Assembly: GCA_963621995.1 (NCBI GenBank)
Contig: CAVFFZ010000001.1
Location: forward strand, 186,001 to 250,000
DNA from: UMGS1663 sp963621995
GTDB lineage: Bacteria; Bacillota; Clostridia; TANB77; CAG-508
Length of the DNA stretch: 64,000 nucleotides
Direction of reading: 5' to 3'
Part shown: one piece after another, positions 35,760 through 44,166 of the stretch
Layout: each line of letters begins with the position of its first letter
Position numbering within the stretch: position 1 is the first letter of the stretch
The notes under the pieces: generated by a model
What the model was told of the DNA's origin: nothing
Databases searched by the model: none
What the model saw: the letters and a program-made list of their open reading frames with translations, nothing else
Program-made: the position numbers and the translations under genes

Positions 35760-36284
35760 TTAATTTGCTACTACAACCATAGAGTGCCTAATAACCTTTG
35801 AGCCTATTTTGTAGCCTTTTCTATATTCTTCTTTTATAACTTTTTCTCCAAGACTTTCATCTGTTACACTTGCTACTGCTTCGTGTAATTCTGGATCAAA
35901 TACTTGACCTACTGTTTCTATTTCTTGTACTCCATTTGCCACTAAAACATCTTTAAATTGTTTAAGTACTAATTCTACTCCTTGTTTATATGCTTCATCT
36001 TCTGTTTTAGTTTCTACTGCTTTTTCCAAGTTATCTATAACTGGTAATAAAGATGAGAATATGTCAGATACTAAAGAGTTGTATAGACCTTCTCTTTCCT
36101 TTGAACTTCTTTTTTTGAAGTTGTCAAATTCTGCCATTAGTCTTTTTAGTCTATCTTCTTGTTCTTCTAATTGTTCTTTTTGCAAAAGAATTGTGTCTTT
36201 TAGTTTTGTTTGTTCGTCTTTTTCTTCAGATACATTTTTTTCTTCTTTAATTTTTTCTGCTTCTTCTTTTTTATTTTCTTCCAT
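35760..36284 (-). CDS. grpE: Nucleotide exchange factor GrpE
   Basis: GrpE releases ADP from DnaK. The protein of about 174 residues has an acidic, Lys/Glu-rich coiled coil (about 1-70), RLMAEFDNFKKRSSKER at about 55-71 and the beta domain VDPELHEAV-like block (VFDPELHEAVASV) followed by YRKGYKIGSKVIRHSMVVVA. The start MEENKKEEAE is placed 5 bases after AAAGGAG; a more upstream ATG overlaps that site. Confidence 0.95.
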   Translation of the reverse strand: MEENKKEEAEKIKEEKNVSEEKDEQTKLKDTILLQKEQLEEQEDRLKRLMAEFDNFKKRSSKEREGLYNSLVSDIFSSLLPVIDNLEKAVETKTEDEAYKQGVELVLKQFKDVLVANGVQEIETVGQVFDPELHEAVASVTDESLGEKVIKEEYRKGYKIGSKVIRHSMVVVAN

Positions 36285-36314
36285 TGTGTCTCCTTTCATT
36301 CTTCAAATGTCAGT

Positions 36315-37340
36315 TTATTTATTTTTTTCTTCATCTGACTTCTGTTCACTTATTTTTTTGCTTATATATTTCATAACAGAAATTACTTTAGAATAATTCA
36401 TTCTTTTAGGTCCTATAATTCCAATTGTTCCTAGTTCTTTGTCTCCTATAGAATGTTTAAATGTAACAACACTAAAGTCTTTTAATTCTTCTTTGTCATT
36501 TTCATCACCAATGTACACATTTATGTCTTTTGCCATTCCTGAATCTAATATATCCAACATTACTTCTTTTTCATCTAATACATTTACAAAGTTTTTGGCT
36601 AGTTCTAGGCTTTTAAATTCTGGTAAATCAAATGCTTTGTTGGCACCTTTTAAATATATTTTTTCCGCATCTTCCACTATTTTATTAATTTGATCTATTA
36701 TTGGTTTTATAACATCTATACTATAGTTTATTTCAGATAAAATATATTCTTCCATAGGTTTATCTATTTTAGAAAGTGGTTTTCCTTTTAGTTTTGAATT
36801 AAATAGATTGTTTAATGTTTCAACTTGACTTTGTGTAATATCTTCATTATATTTTATAATTGTTTCTTTTACCAATCCACTATCTGTTATTATTACCACC
36901 ATTAGCATTCTGGTTCCAAGTAAAACAAATTTTATTTCTTCTATTAATTGTGTTTCTATTTTAGGACCAATTGCAACTGTTGTATAATGTGTTATTTCAG
37001 AAAGTGTTGATGTTGCTATTTTAGCCAAATCCTCAATTTCATTTACTTTTGTAGATAATTTGGATTGAATATATTTCATTTCTTCTAATGAAATATCATC
37101 TTCTTTTATTAATTCATCTACATAGAATCGATAACCTTTTTCTGATGGTACACGACCTGAAGATGTATGTGTTTTATCTAAATACCCACTTTTTTCTAGT
37201 TCTGCAAGTTCGTTTCTAACTGTTGCACTACTATAATTTAATCTATATTTTTCTACAAGAGTAGAAGAACTTACCGGTTCTGCTGTATTAACATATTCGT
37301 CTACTACAGCTTGCAATATTCTTTTCTTTCTTTCGTCCAA
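36315..37340 (-). CDS. hrcA: Heat-inducible transcription repressor HrcA
   Basis: HrcA binds CIRCE operators and needs GroEL for folding. The 341-residue protein has a winged helix (KKRILQAVVDEYVNTAEPVSS, SSATVRNELAELEKSGYL) and the HTSSGRVPSEKGYRFYVDEL block, then the GAF-like effector domain. The start codon is TTG, behind AGGTGAT. It is first in its operon and is preceded by two CIRCE elements, so it should repress itself and grpE-dnaK-dnaJ. Confidence 0.96.
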   Translation of the reverse strand: MDERKKRILQAVVDEYVNTAEPVSSSTLVEKYRLNYSSATVRNELAELEKSGYLDKTHTSSGRVPSEKGYRFYVDELIKEDDISLEEMKYIQSKLSTKVNEIEDLAKIATSTLSEITHYTTVAIGPKIETQLIEEIKFVLLGTRMLMVVIITDSGLVKETIIKYNEDITQSQVETLNNLFNSKLKGKPLSKIDKPMEEYILSEINYSIDVIKPIIDQINKIVEDAEKIYLKGANKAFDLPEFKSLELAKNFVNVLDEKEVMLDILDSGMAKDINVYIGDENDKEELKDFSVVTFKHSIGDKELGTIGIIGPKRMNYSKVISVMKYISKKISEQKSDEEKNK

Positions 37341-37400
37341 CTTATCACCTACAATCTTGTGATTTTATTATTTTACTTTTTGCACTAGCTGTTCTTGTTT

Positions 37401-37427
37401 TTAGCACTTTTATCTATTGACTGCTAA
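37401..37427. promoter_or_regulatory. CIRCE element, degenerate, downstream of the start point
   Basis: TTAGCACTT, nine bases, GACTGCTAA. Two positions of the right arm differ from the CIRCE consensus TTAGCACTC-N9-GAGTGCTAA. It lies in the leader, about 60 bp before hrcA. Confidence 0.75.
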
Positions 37428-37437
37428 CAATACATAT

Positions 37438-37464
37438 ATTATACCCAAAATTAGCACTTGTCAA
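37438..37464 (-). promoter_or_regulatory. Promoter of hrcA operon
   Basis: TTGACA (37464-37459) lies inside the upstream CIRCE; TATAAT is at 37443-37438. The 15-base spacer is short. The start would be near 37431, between the two CIRCE elements. Confidence 0.65.
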
Positions 37465-37477
37465 TACCAAGTGCTAA
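37451..37477. promoter_or_regulatory. CIRCE element, upstream copy
   Basis: TTAGCACTT-GTCAATACC-AAGTGCTAA is a perfect 9-9-9 inverted repeat that covers the -35 hexamer. HrcA binding here would block RNA polymerase. Confidence 0.92.
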
Positions 37478-37680
37478 TTTTTTTGTGAATATTTTGTAAA
37501 CTTTTTTTATTTTACTATTCTATAAAATAAATCGGAAAGCTAATAAATTTATAGTATGTTATTTTTTTTGGTTTTTTTAGAATTAATTTCATTCGAATAA
37601 TTTGATTTTATCTTTTTAGAAATTAATATTTCTTTTATTTAGTTTAAACTAATTTTTAAAGCTACTAAAAACTTAAAATT

Positions 37681-37740
37681 AAAACAAGCACAAGATGTTC
37701 TAAATAGATTGTTCTATTTAGAACATCTTGTGCTTGTTTT
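37681..37740. terminator. 28-bp perfect hairpin after hemW
   Basis: Two perfect 28-base arms (37681-37708 and 37713-37740), beginning AAAACAAGCACAAGATGTTC, surround a TTGT loop. The minus-strand copy ends in TTTT. It is much longer than the other terminators in the window. The 200 bp between it and the CIRCE region hold nothing else that I can identify. Confidence 0.7.
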
Positions 37741-37771
37741 AAACATAATATTGCAATTTACTTCAAGTTTT

Positions 37772-38917
37772 TTATACAAATTCTTCCCATACTAAATTAG
37801 CAAAATCTAAGCCCTTTGATGTTAATCTTATTTGGTTTAAATCTATTTCTATCAACTCTTCCTTTACCAATTTTTCTAATTCTTTATGAAAAATATAAAT
37901 TGGATTATCTATAAATTTGTTTTTAAATTCTTGTATATCTATTCCTTGTGCCTTTCTTAATCCTAACAACATATATTCTTTTTGTTCTTCTATCTTATTT
38001 TGTACTTCACATATTGTTCTATTATTTATTAAGTTATTGCTTTTCACATTTTTTATATATTCTTCTATATTATTAGTATTGCAATATCTTTTATTTTTTA
38101 TATACGAATGCGCTGCAATACCAAAACCTAAATATTCTTTTTGATTCCAACAATTCATATTATGTTTAGACTCAAAACCTTTTTTTGCAAAATTAGATAT
38201 TTCATAATGTATATATTCATTTTCTTCTAGGATTTTTTTTGCATTCCAATACATTCTTCTTTCTATATCTTCGCTTGGCAATTTTACTTCATTTTTATTT
38301 ACCATTTCTTCTAATTTTGTGTCTTCCTCTAATATTAATGAATATAAAGATATATGATTTGGTTTTAAATTTATAACTTTTTGCAAACTTTCTTCTAAGT
38401 CTTCAATAGTTTGGTTAGGAAGTGCTAACATCAAATCCACATTTACATTATTTATTTTAAATTTACTCACTAACTTATAACAATTCAAGAATTCTTCATA
38501 TGTATGTATTCTTCCTATTTGTTTTAATAATTTATCATTTGTTGTTTGAAGTCCTATACTTATTCTATTTATTCCTATTTCTTTATATTTTTCTATTTTT
38601 TCTTCATTAATTGTTCCTGGGTTTACTTCTATTGTAATTTCTAGTTTTTCATACAATTTGTAATTTTGTTTTATTGTATTTATTATTCTTTCTATATATA
38701 AAGCATCTATAAAAGATGGGGTTCCTCCCCCTATATAAATAGTGGTAATTTTATATTCTTCATTTTTATATCCGTTTGATTCTATTTCTATTTCTTTTTG
38801 CAAACATTCTATATACTCTTTTACCTTTTCTCCTTTATTTGCATATGAAATAAAATCACAATAATAACATTTTTGTTTGCAAAATGGAATATGTATATAG
38901 ATTCCTAGCTCTTTCAT
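37772..38917 (-). CDS. hemW: Radical SAM heme chaperone HemW (HemN-like)
   Basis: The 381-residue radical SAM protein has the iron-sulfur motif CKQKCYYCDF at about 13-22, GGGTPSF at about 65-71, EVNPGTINEEK and RISIGLQTTND. The family inserts heme into target proteins; it was long called oxygen-independent coproporphyrinogen oxidase. The HemW C-terminal domain ends LTSKGLDFANLVWEEF. It commonly lies before hrcA in Firmicutes, as here. Confidence 0.93.
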   Translation of the reverse strand: MKELGIYIHIPFCKQKCYYCDFISYANKGEKVKEYIECLQKEIEIESNGYKNEEYKITTIYIGGGTPSFIDALYIERIINTIKQNYKLYEKLEITIEVNPGTINEEKIEKYKEIGINRISIGLQTTNDKLLKQIGRIHTYEEFLNCYKLVSKFKINNVNVDLMLALPNQTIEDLEESLQKVINLKPNHISLYSLILEEDTKLEEMVNKNEVKLPSEDIERRMYWNAKKILEENEYIHYEISNFAKKGFESKHNMNCWNQKEYLGFGIAAHSYIKNKRYCNTNNIEEYIKNVKSNNLINNRTICEVQNKIEEQKEYMLLGLRKAQGIDIQEFKNKFIDNPIYIFHKELEKLVKEELIEIDLNQIRLTSKGLDFANLVWEEFV

Positions 38918-38947
38918 TTTTTCCCTTTCTTTTTAATTTAAGTAATT

Positions 38948-39853
38948 TTATTCTCTAGCTAATTCTATTAATTGGTTTAACCTATGATTTACTCCAGATT
39001 TTCCTATTGGCTCTTTAAGCATTTGTCCTAATTCTACTAATGAAGCATCTGGATTTTTCAATCTAAGATTTGCTATTTCTTTTAAATTATCTGACAAATT
39101 TTTAAGTTTTCCTGTTTCTTTTATTTTTTTTATTGCTTCTATTTGTCTAACTGCTGCATTTATAGTCTTATTTAAGTTAGCTGTCTCACAATTTACTTTT
39201 CTATTTACATTGTTTTTTATATCTCTTATAACTCTTATTTCTTCAAATTTAATCACACTACTATTGGCCCCAATAAATGCTAAGAACCTTGAAATTTCTT
39301 CTCCTTCTTTTATATATAAAGAGTATCCATTTTTTCTTTCTAATTCTTTTAAATGTATTTGCATTTTCTCTAATAAGTCTTTTATTATTTGAGCATTTCT
39401 TTTGTTACTTAATTTAATTTCCAAATGATACTTGTTTTCTGGATTGTTAACACTTCCGCTTCCTAAAAATATTCCTCTTGTTAGTGCTTTTATAGTCATT
39501 TCTTCTTGCTCTTTTATTGTTTCTAGACTTTGTATTTGTTTCTCAAATTCTAAAGATATTTCAACATCTTTTTCTTTGTATTCTACTTCTTGAAGCCCAA
39601 TTATTTTAGGCAATGTTATTATATAATTTTTTCCTTTTATATCTATTTTAAAGTTTGATATTTCCATATTTGAAAGTAATTTGCTAAAACGATTTATATT
39701 ATATTCATTTATAGTTGAATAATAGATATTCTTTTTGTCACATGCTGTATTGTTACTAATTAGATATCCTATTAATTCAAACTTTACTAATTCTTTATTT
39801 TTTAAATTTGGCATTTTGCTTAAATTTTCTTTTAATTCTGATGAAAAAGACAT
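38948..39853 (-). CDS. whiA: DNA-binding protein WhiA
   Basis: WhiA is a LAGLIDADG-derived DNA-binding protein linked to cell division and chromosome segregation in Firmicutes. The 301 residues have the N-terminal domain (SFSSELKENLSKM), the RGIFLGSGSVNNPENKYHLE block and the C-terminal helix-turn-helix KNPDASLVELGQMLKEPIGK SGVNHRLNQL. Its usual neighbours rapZ and gluP-type genes are absent; here it lies between prmC and hemW. Confidence 0.94.
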   Translation of the reverse strand: MSFSSELKENLSKMPNLKNKELVKFELIGYLISNNTACDKKNIYYSTINEYNINRFSKLLSNMEISNFKIDIKGKNYIITLPKIIGLQEVEYKEKDVEISLEFEKQIQSLETIKEQEEMTIKALTRGIFLGSGSVNNPENKYHLEIKLSNKRNAQIIKDLLEKMQIHLKELERKNGYSLYIKEGEEISRFLAFIGANSSVIKFEEIRVIRDIKNNVNRKVNCETANLNKTINAAVRQIEAIKKIKETGKLKNLSDNLKEIANLRLKNPDASLVELGQMLKEPIGKSGVNHRLNQLIELARE

Positions 39854-39866
39854 TATATTTCCTTTC

Positions 39867-40706
39867 TTAATATTCTAATATTATTACTCTATCATTTTGA
39901 GATAAATCCTTTATTGTTTCTATTTTTTTATAGTGTTTACTTTTCTTTGCTAAATTTTCTACTTCTTTTTTTTGGTCATACCCTATTTCTAAAAATATTT
40001 TTCCATTCTTTTTTAAATATTTATATGCTTCGTTTATTAGTACTTTATAAAAATCTAGACCATCTTCTCCACCATCTAAAGCTATATAAGGTTCAGCTTG
40101 TACTTGTCTGTCTAATGTTTGTATTATATCTGTTCTTATATATGGTGGGTTTGATACTATTATATCAAATTTTCCTTTTACATTTTCAAACATATCAGAT
40201 TGTATAAAATTCACTTTGTTTTCTACACCATTTTGTATTGCATTTTTCTTAGCTATTTCTATAGCTTCTTTACTAATATCTACTAATGTTACTTTTGTAT
40301 TTTCTATATTTTTTGCGAGTGATATTCCTATACAGCCACTACCTGTGCACATATCTAATATTTCTATATTTCCCATTATATCTATACTTTTTATTACTTC
40401 TTCTACCAATATTTCTGTATCTGGTTGTGGAATTAATACATTTTCGTCTACATAGAAATTAAGTCTCATAAATTCTTGATTGTTTGTTATATATTGAATT
40501 GGAGTCCCTTTCACAATTTTCTCTATGCATTCCTTATATTCTTTTTCTTTATTAATGTCTACATTATCTTTTTTATTTATAATTAATTTATTTCTGTCTA
40601 TTTCCAAGACATATTGCATTAATATTCTTGAGATAATTGAAGCATCTTCTACTTTTTGCTGTTCTAATTTTTCTTTTCCATATTTTAATAGTTCTTCTAT
40701 TTTCAT
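39867..40706 (-). CDS. prmC: Release factor glutamine methyltransferase
   Basis: PrmC methylates the glutamine of the GGQ motif in peptide release factors. The 279-residue protein has the SAM motif ILDMCTGSGCIGISLAK near 115 and the catalytic NPPY (IIVSNPPYIRTD) near 185. Length is normal. prfA, the usual neighbour, is not next to it. The gene begins 13 bp upstream of whiA (in transcription order prmC then whiA), so they are probably cotranscribed. Confidence 0.94.
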   Translation of the reverse strand: MKIEELLKYGKEKLEQQKVEDASIISRILMQYVLEIDRNKLIINKKDNVDINKEKEYKECIEKIVKGTPIQYITNNQEFMRLNFYVDENVLIPQPDTEILVEEVIKSIDIMGNIEILDMCTGSGCIGISLAKNIENTKVTLVDISKEAIEIAKKNAIQNGVENKVNFIQSDMFENVKGKFDIIVSNPPYIRTDIIQTLDRQVQAEPYIALDGGEDGLDFYKVLINEAYKYLKKNGKIFLEIGYDQKKEVENLAKKSKHYKKIETIKDLSQNDRVIILEY

Positions 40707-40743
40707 ATTTTTCCTTTATTTACTTTTTTCCTTATTTTACTAT

Positions 40744-40784
40744 AAAAAATAGGAAATAGCAACAAATTTGCTATCTCCTATTTT
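40744..40784 (-). terminator. Terminator with repeated arm
   Basis: AAAATAGGAAATAGC and GCTATCTCCTATTTT pair with one mismatch, with a T-run on the minus strand. The right arm with its flank (ATTTGCTATCTCCTATTTTA) recurs at about 44072-44094. Confidence 0.65.
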
Positions 40785-40806
40785 AAAATTTTAAAAGATT
40801 TTTGCA

Positions 40807-40848
40807 AAAAAACTGGGCATCTTCTATTAGAGTTTTGCCCAGTTTTTT
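40807..40848. terminator. Bidirectional terminator
   Basis: AACTGGGC and GCCCAGTT pair around an 18-base loop, with T runs in both directions. It ends the accessory unit that lies upstream of prmC. Confidence 0.65.
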
Positions 40849-40849
40849 A

Positions 40850-41060
40850 TTATTTATATAATTTTTCTATTTCATCTTTTAATAATCCTACAATTAGTGA
40901 AATTTTTCTGTATTCATTCCTTCTTGAACTAATTTCTTTGCAATTTCTATTTTTTCATCTTTCAACTTTTGTTCTGTGTTCTTTTCTAGCTTCTTCTCCG
41001 CCTTCTTCTCTTGCATGTCTTAACCTATTTTTTCATTATTTCTTAATATTGTACTTTTCA
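40850..41060 (-). pseudogene. C-terminal relic of an Rpn/PD-(D/E)XK nuclease family protein
   Basis: Only frame-broken pieces remain: LRNNEK, HAREEGGEEARKEHRTKVER, EIAKKLVQEGMNTEK and ISLIVGLLKDEIEKLYK followed by a stop. This order of a charged REEG-type helix followed by an IAKKL..GM block is the typical C-terminus of Rpn (transposase-like, PDDEXK_2) proteins. At least two frame changes are needed to join the parts. No nuclease core is left. Confidence 0.6.
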
Positions 41061-41079
41061 ACCTCTGCATGTCAAGTAA

Positions 41080-42261
41080 TTATGTATAAATTTTGTATCC
41101 ATTTTCTATAATTGTTGCGCCATCACTTATATTTAATTCATCAACGTAACAATTTTCGGTTAACTCAATTGTGCAACCGCTTTCTACTGTTAACTTTACT
41201 TTTTTAGCTGTATTTTCTTTGTTTATATATCCTTTTAATGTACTTCCAGCTGAAAGTGTTAAATCTAGTGTACTTGCATTGTCTACTACAAATCCACCCT
41301 CAAGTTTTTGGTTTTTTGCAGTAACAACAGCTTCACCGCCCTTTTGTGTTTTTACTTTATTTTCCATTCCTAGGTCTGAACTATCAGTAACAGCCTTTAA
41401 TAACACTCCATTTTTTGCAGTTAAATTTACATTTTCCAAATTAATTATTGCTATAGTGTTTGTTACATAAAATGCGGGGCCATTAGTTGCCGTTAGGCTT
41501 CCTCCTTCCATTGAGAAGTTACCCTTAATTGTATCTTTAGCATTTGCACCTGTATAAAAAACATATACTGCTCTTTTTCCTCCAGATGTTAAATCGCAAT
41601 TTATTAATCTTATTTCTCCAGTACCATCAATTACCGCACCTGTTGAATTTGCGGTTGTTATTTTAGTATTTTCTACCAGTATATTATCTGTTGAATAAAT
41701 TCCAGCAGAATGCACTCCATTTGTATTTATTACACTATTTTTTATATCTAGATTTCCTCCGCCATAGTCTGTTACTGCACCTGATGCTTTATCTCCTGAG
41801 GTTTGTATGTTTATGTTATTAGCCTCTATTGTTCCGCCACCACTTGCTAATAAGCCTTTTGACCTTTCTTGGTTTGTTACAATTTTACTATCATTTATTA
41901 CTACTTTTGAACCATTGCTTGTTGCTGCAACTCCACTAGCACCTGTTCCATCTGTTTTTATTTCAGATTTGCTAATTGTTAGATTTTTTTCTGTGTTTAC
42001 CAATATTGCAGAATTTTTACCTTTTTTATCACTTTCAGCTAAATCACTTGAATCTCCTGTTTTTGTTACTTTGTTGTTTTTTATTTCTGTATCTTCTGTA
42101 ACCGTTACCGCTGATTTATCTTCTCCATTTTCTTTTATGTCTTTAGATATAACTGTATTTTTATTTTCAGCTTTAAATTTTCCGCTTGCTATTAATATTA
42201 TTGTAACAATAAGAATTATTCCTATAATTATTAAGATATTTCTTAGCATTTTTTTATCCAT
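41080..42261 (-). CDS. Membrane-anchored right-handed beta-helix surface protein
   Basis: The 393-residue protein has a hydrophobic anchor at about 6-26, a polar linker, and then about 300 residues of Asn/Gly/Thr/Val-rich repeats such as SKVVINDSKIVTN, GTIEANNINIQTSG, GNLDIKNSVINTNG and GEIRLINCDLTSGG. These have the spacing of beta-helix coils in adhesins and pectin-lyase-like folds. No catalytic residues are evident. The end CYVDELNISDGATIIENGYK resembles a capping strand. It lies 23 bp after the pilin-like LRR gene, so both probably form one surface-protein unit. Function unknown; adhesion is a guess. Confidence 0.75.
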   Translation of the reverse strand: MDKKMLRNILIIIGIILIVTIILIASGKFKAENKNTVISKDIKENGEDKSAVTVTEDTEIKNNKVTKTGDSSDLAESDKKGKNSAILVNTEKNLTISKSEIKTDGTGASGVAATSNGSKVVINDSKIVTNQERSKGLLASGGGTIEANNINIQTSGDKASGAVTDYGGGNLDIKNSVINTNGVHSAGIYSTDNILVENTKITTANSTGAVIDGTGEIRLINCDLTSGGKRAVYVFYTGANAKDTIKGNFSMEGGSLTATNGPAFYVTNTIAIINLENVNLTAKNGVLLKAVTDSSDLGMENKVKTQKGGEAVVTAKNQKLEGGFVVDNASTLDLTLSAGSTLKGYINKENTAKKVKLTVESGCTIELTENCYVDELNISDGATIIENGYKIYT

Positions 42262-42284
42262 TGTTTTTTCCTCCTCTTTTTTGT

Positions 42285-43757
42285 TTATTGTCCGTAATTA
42301 TAATTTGGGGTTATATTTGTTAAACATCCATTGTAATACCCGCTTATGAAAATTTTATTCCATTGTGCTTCTGTTCCTTTATAATTTACCGTAGTTAAAC
42401 TACTACATTCTCGAAATGCCCCATATCCTATTCTTGTTACACTTTCTGGAATTGTTATACTTGTTAGATTGCTACATCCACTAAAAGCCCAATCTCCTAT
42501 ACTTGTTACACTGTCTGGAATTGTTGTATTATTAATTCCTATTATTAACTTATTTGTGCTTGTTTCTATTATCGCATTACAATTATTTCTACTATCATAT
42601 CTTTCGTTTCCATTTTCAACATTTATACTTGTTAAACTACTACATCCATAAAAAACATCACCTTCTATACTTGTTACACTGTCTGGAATTGTTATACTTG
42701 TTAGATTGCTACATCCATAAAAAGTTTGATATCCTATACTTGTTACACTGTTTGGGATTATTATGCTTGCTAAACTACTACATCCCTCAAAAGCATGTAA
42801 TCCTACACTTGTTACACTGTTTGGGATTGTTATGCTTGCTAAACTACTACATTCATTAAATGCCCCATTTCCTATACTTGTTACACTGTTTGGAATTGTT
42901 ATACTTGTTAAACTACTACATTCTCGAAATGCCCCATTTCCTATACTTGTTACACTTTCTGGAATTGTTATACTTGTTAGATTGCTACATCCCTCAAAAG
43001 CCCCATAGCCTATTTCTGTTACACATTTTGGTATATATACTTTTTCTATAATTTCATTATATGCTAAAAAACCATCTTCTATTATTTTTACCTTTATCCC
43101 ATTTATTTCTGAAGGAATTGTTATTTCTTTTAAAGTCCAGTCATCATACCATTCTTTACCTGTAGACCAACAACCACCTCCATCTTCTTCATAATAATAT
43201 TCATTTATTGAAACTGCTCCTTCTTCTGTAATACTAAACATTTCCAAATATGCTAATTCCCATTCCTCATTTTCTTTTGTTAATGAGCCTAATGTTCTTG
43301 GTGTTTGGCCTTTGTCATAATAAATTAATTCATATTCATTATTATCATTTTTTTCAATTATATATACATCCGATTTTCCTGTTCCATTTCCTGTTGATAA
43401 CTTTTGGTTTACTAGATTTTTTACATTTACAACATTGTTTTCATCTATTTTTCCTTCTCCTCGCAAAAAAGTCAAAACATCAGATGTTGAATTTTTAACA
43501 GCCTTATCGATACTATATGTTACAATTTCTAAACTCATTGCTTCAAAAACACTTGAATGATCACTTTCAATTTGAGATTTTTTTGTTTGTGCTATTATTC
43601 CGTTATTATCTAGCACTAAATTTATGCTTATTCCTACTAGTATTATTAACACCACTATTGTTACTACAAGTGCTATTAATGTTATTCCTTTGTTCAGTCT
43701 TTTTTTAGTTTTTAACATTTTTTCCTTTCCTTTAGCCTTTTCTTTTGTCTTTTTCAT
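42285..43757 (-). CDS. BspA-type leucine-rich repeat protein with pilin-like N-terminus
   Basis: The N-terminus NKGITLIALVVTIVVLIILV matches the clostridial type IV pilin-like signal: a basic leader, then Gly before a long hydrophobic helix. Residues about 60-190 resemble a pseudopilin head. From about 225 on there are about nine BspA (LRR_5) repeats of 23 residues, for example LTSITIPESVTSIGNGAF RECSS. The start at 43757 has GGGAGG; an ATG 14 codons later (43715) also has a ribosome site and gives a more usual short leader. BspA repeats are often surface adhesins. It is probably cotranscribed with the beta-helix gene that follows. Confidence 0.82.
   Translation of the reverse strand: MKKTKEKAKGKEKMLKTKKRLNKGITLIALVVTIVVLIILVGISINLVLDNNGIIAQTKKSQIESDHSSVFEAMSLEIVTYSIDKAVKNSTSDVLTFLRGEGKIDENNVVNVKNLVNQKLSTGNGTGKSDVYIIEKNDNNEYELIYYDKGQTPRTLGSLTKENEEWELAYLEMFSITEEGAVSINEYYYEEDGGGCWSTGKEWYDDWTLKEITIPSEINGIKVKIIEDGFLAYNEIIEKVYIPKCVTEIGYGAFEGCSNLTSITIPESVTSIGNGAFRECSSLTSITIPNSVTSIGNGAFNECSSLASITIPNSVTSVGLHAFEGCSSLASIIIPNSVTSIGYQTFYGCSNLTSITIPDSVTSIEGDVFYGCSSLTSINVENGNERYDSRNNCNAIIETSTNKLIIGINNTTIPDSVTSIGDWAFSGCSNLTSITIPESVTRIGYGAFRECSSLTTVNYKGTEAQWNKIFISGYYNGCLTNITPNYNYGQ
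42403..43016 (-). repeat. Tandem 69-bp coding repeats of the BspA domain
   Basis: The DNA repeats with a 69-bp period matching the 23-residue LRR_5 unit. Neighbouring units are nearly identical around ATACTTGTTACACTGTTTGG. Such arrays can expand or shrink by recombination. Confidence 0.8.
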
Positions 43758-43921
43758 TTTTTTATTCCTCCCTTTTAATAATTTTTTCTCTTTTTTAGCG
43801 ACCTTTAAGCTGTTTTTTATTTAACTGTTATTAATGTCAATATAAAAAAAAATAGCTTTAAAAACCATGCTTATTTACATGATTTCTAAAACTATTTTTT
43901 TTGTTTTTTAATAAACTATAA

Positions 43922-43945
43922 GTGTGTGTGTGTGTGTGTGTGTGT
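43922..43945. repeat. (GT)12 microsatellite
   Basis: Twelve GT units occur in the gene-free stretch upstream of the LRR gene, about 165 bp from its start. Such tracts change length by slippage. Confidence 0.95.
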
Positions 43946-44056
43946 ACAGCCCCAAGGCTTACAGGCATTACCATTTTCATGTTTTCCCCTTTGTTTTCGC
44001 TTTTATTACATTTTTATTTTATAATTAAATATATTAGTTGTCAATACATTTCTAGA

Positions 44057-44094
44057 AAAAAATAGGCTTACATATTTGCTATCTCCTATTTTAA
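44057..44094. terminator. Copy of the 40744-40784 hairpin, one arm shortened
   Basis: AAAATAGG and CCTATTTT pair around TTACATATTTGCTATCT. About 27 bases of the right part match the hairpin at 40744-40784, which suggests a dispersed terminator-like repeat. Confidence 0.45.
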
Positions 44095-44132
44095 AATTAT
44101 TATTGTAGTTTTTCAAAAATATATTTTATTTC

Positions 44133-44151
44133 AAAAGTACCTAGGCCTTTT
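44133..44151. repeat. REP-like core without outer words
   Basis: AAAAGTACCTAGGCCTTTT matches the core of the ACCCC-class units after dnaK and lysS. Confidence 0.5.
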
Positions 44152-44166
44152 ATAATAACAAAATTG

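Noticed and set aside
42403..43016. Regular short repeats that look like a CRISPR array
   Set aside because: The 69-bp period is in frame with the 23-residue BspA leucine-rich repeats of a coding gene, there are no unique spacers and no cas genes nearby.
42554..43051. Several plus-strand frames of 60-100 codons opposite the LRR gene
   Set aside because: They are mirror frames of the repetitive coding strand, leucine/tyrosine-rich, with no ribosome sites.
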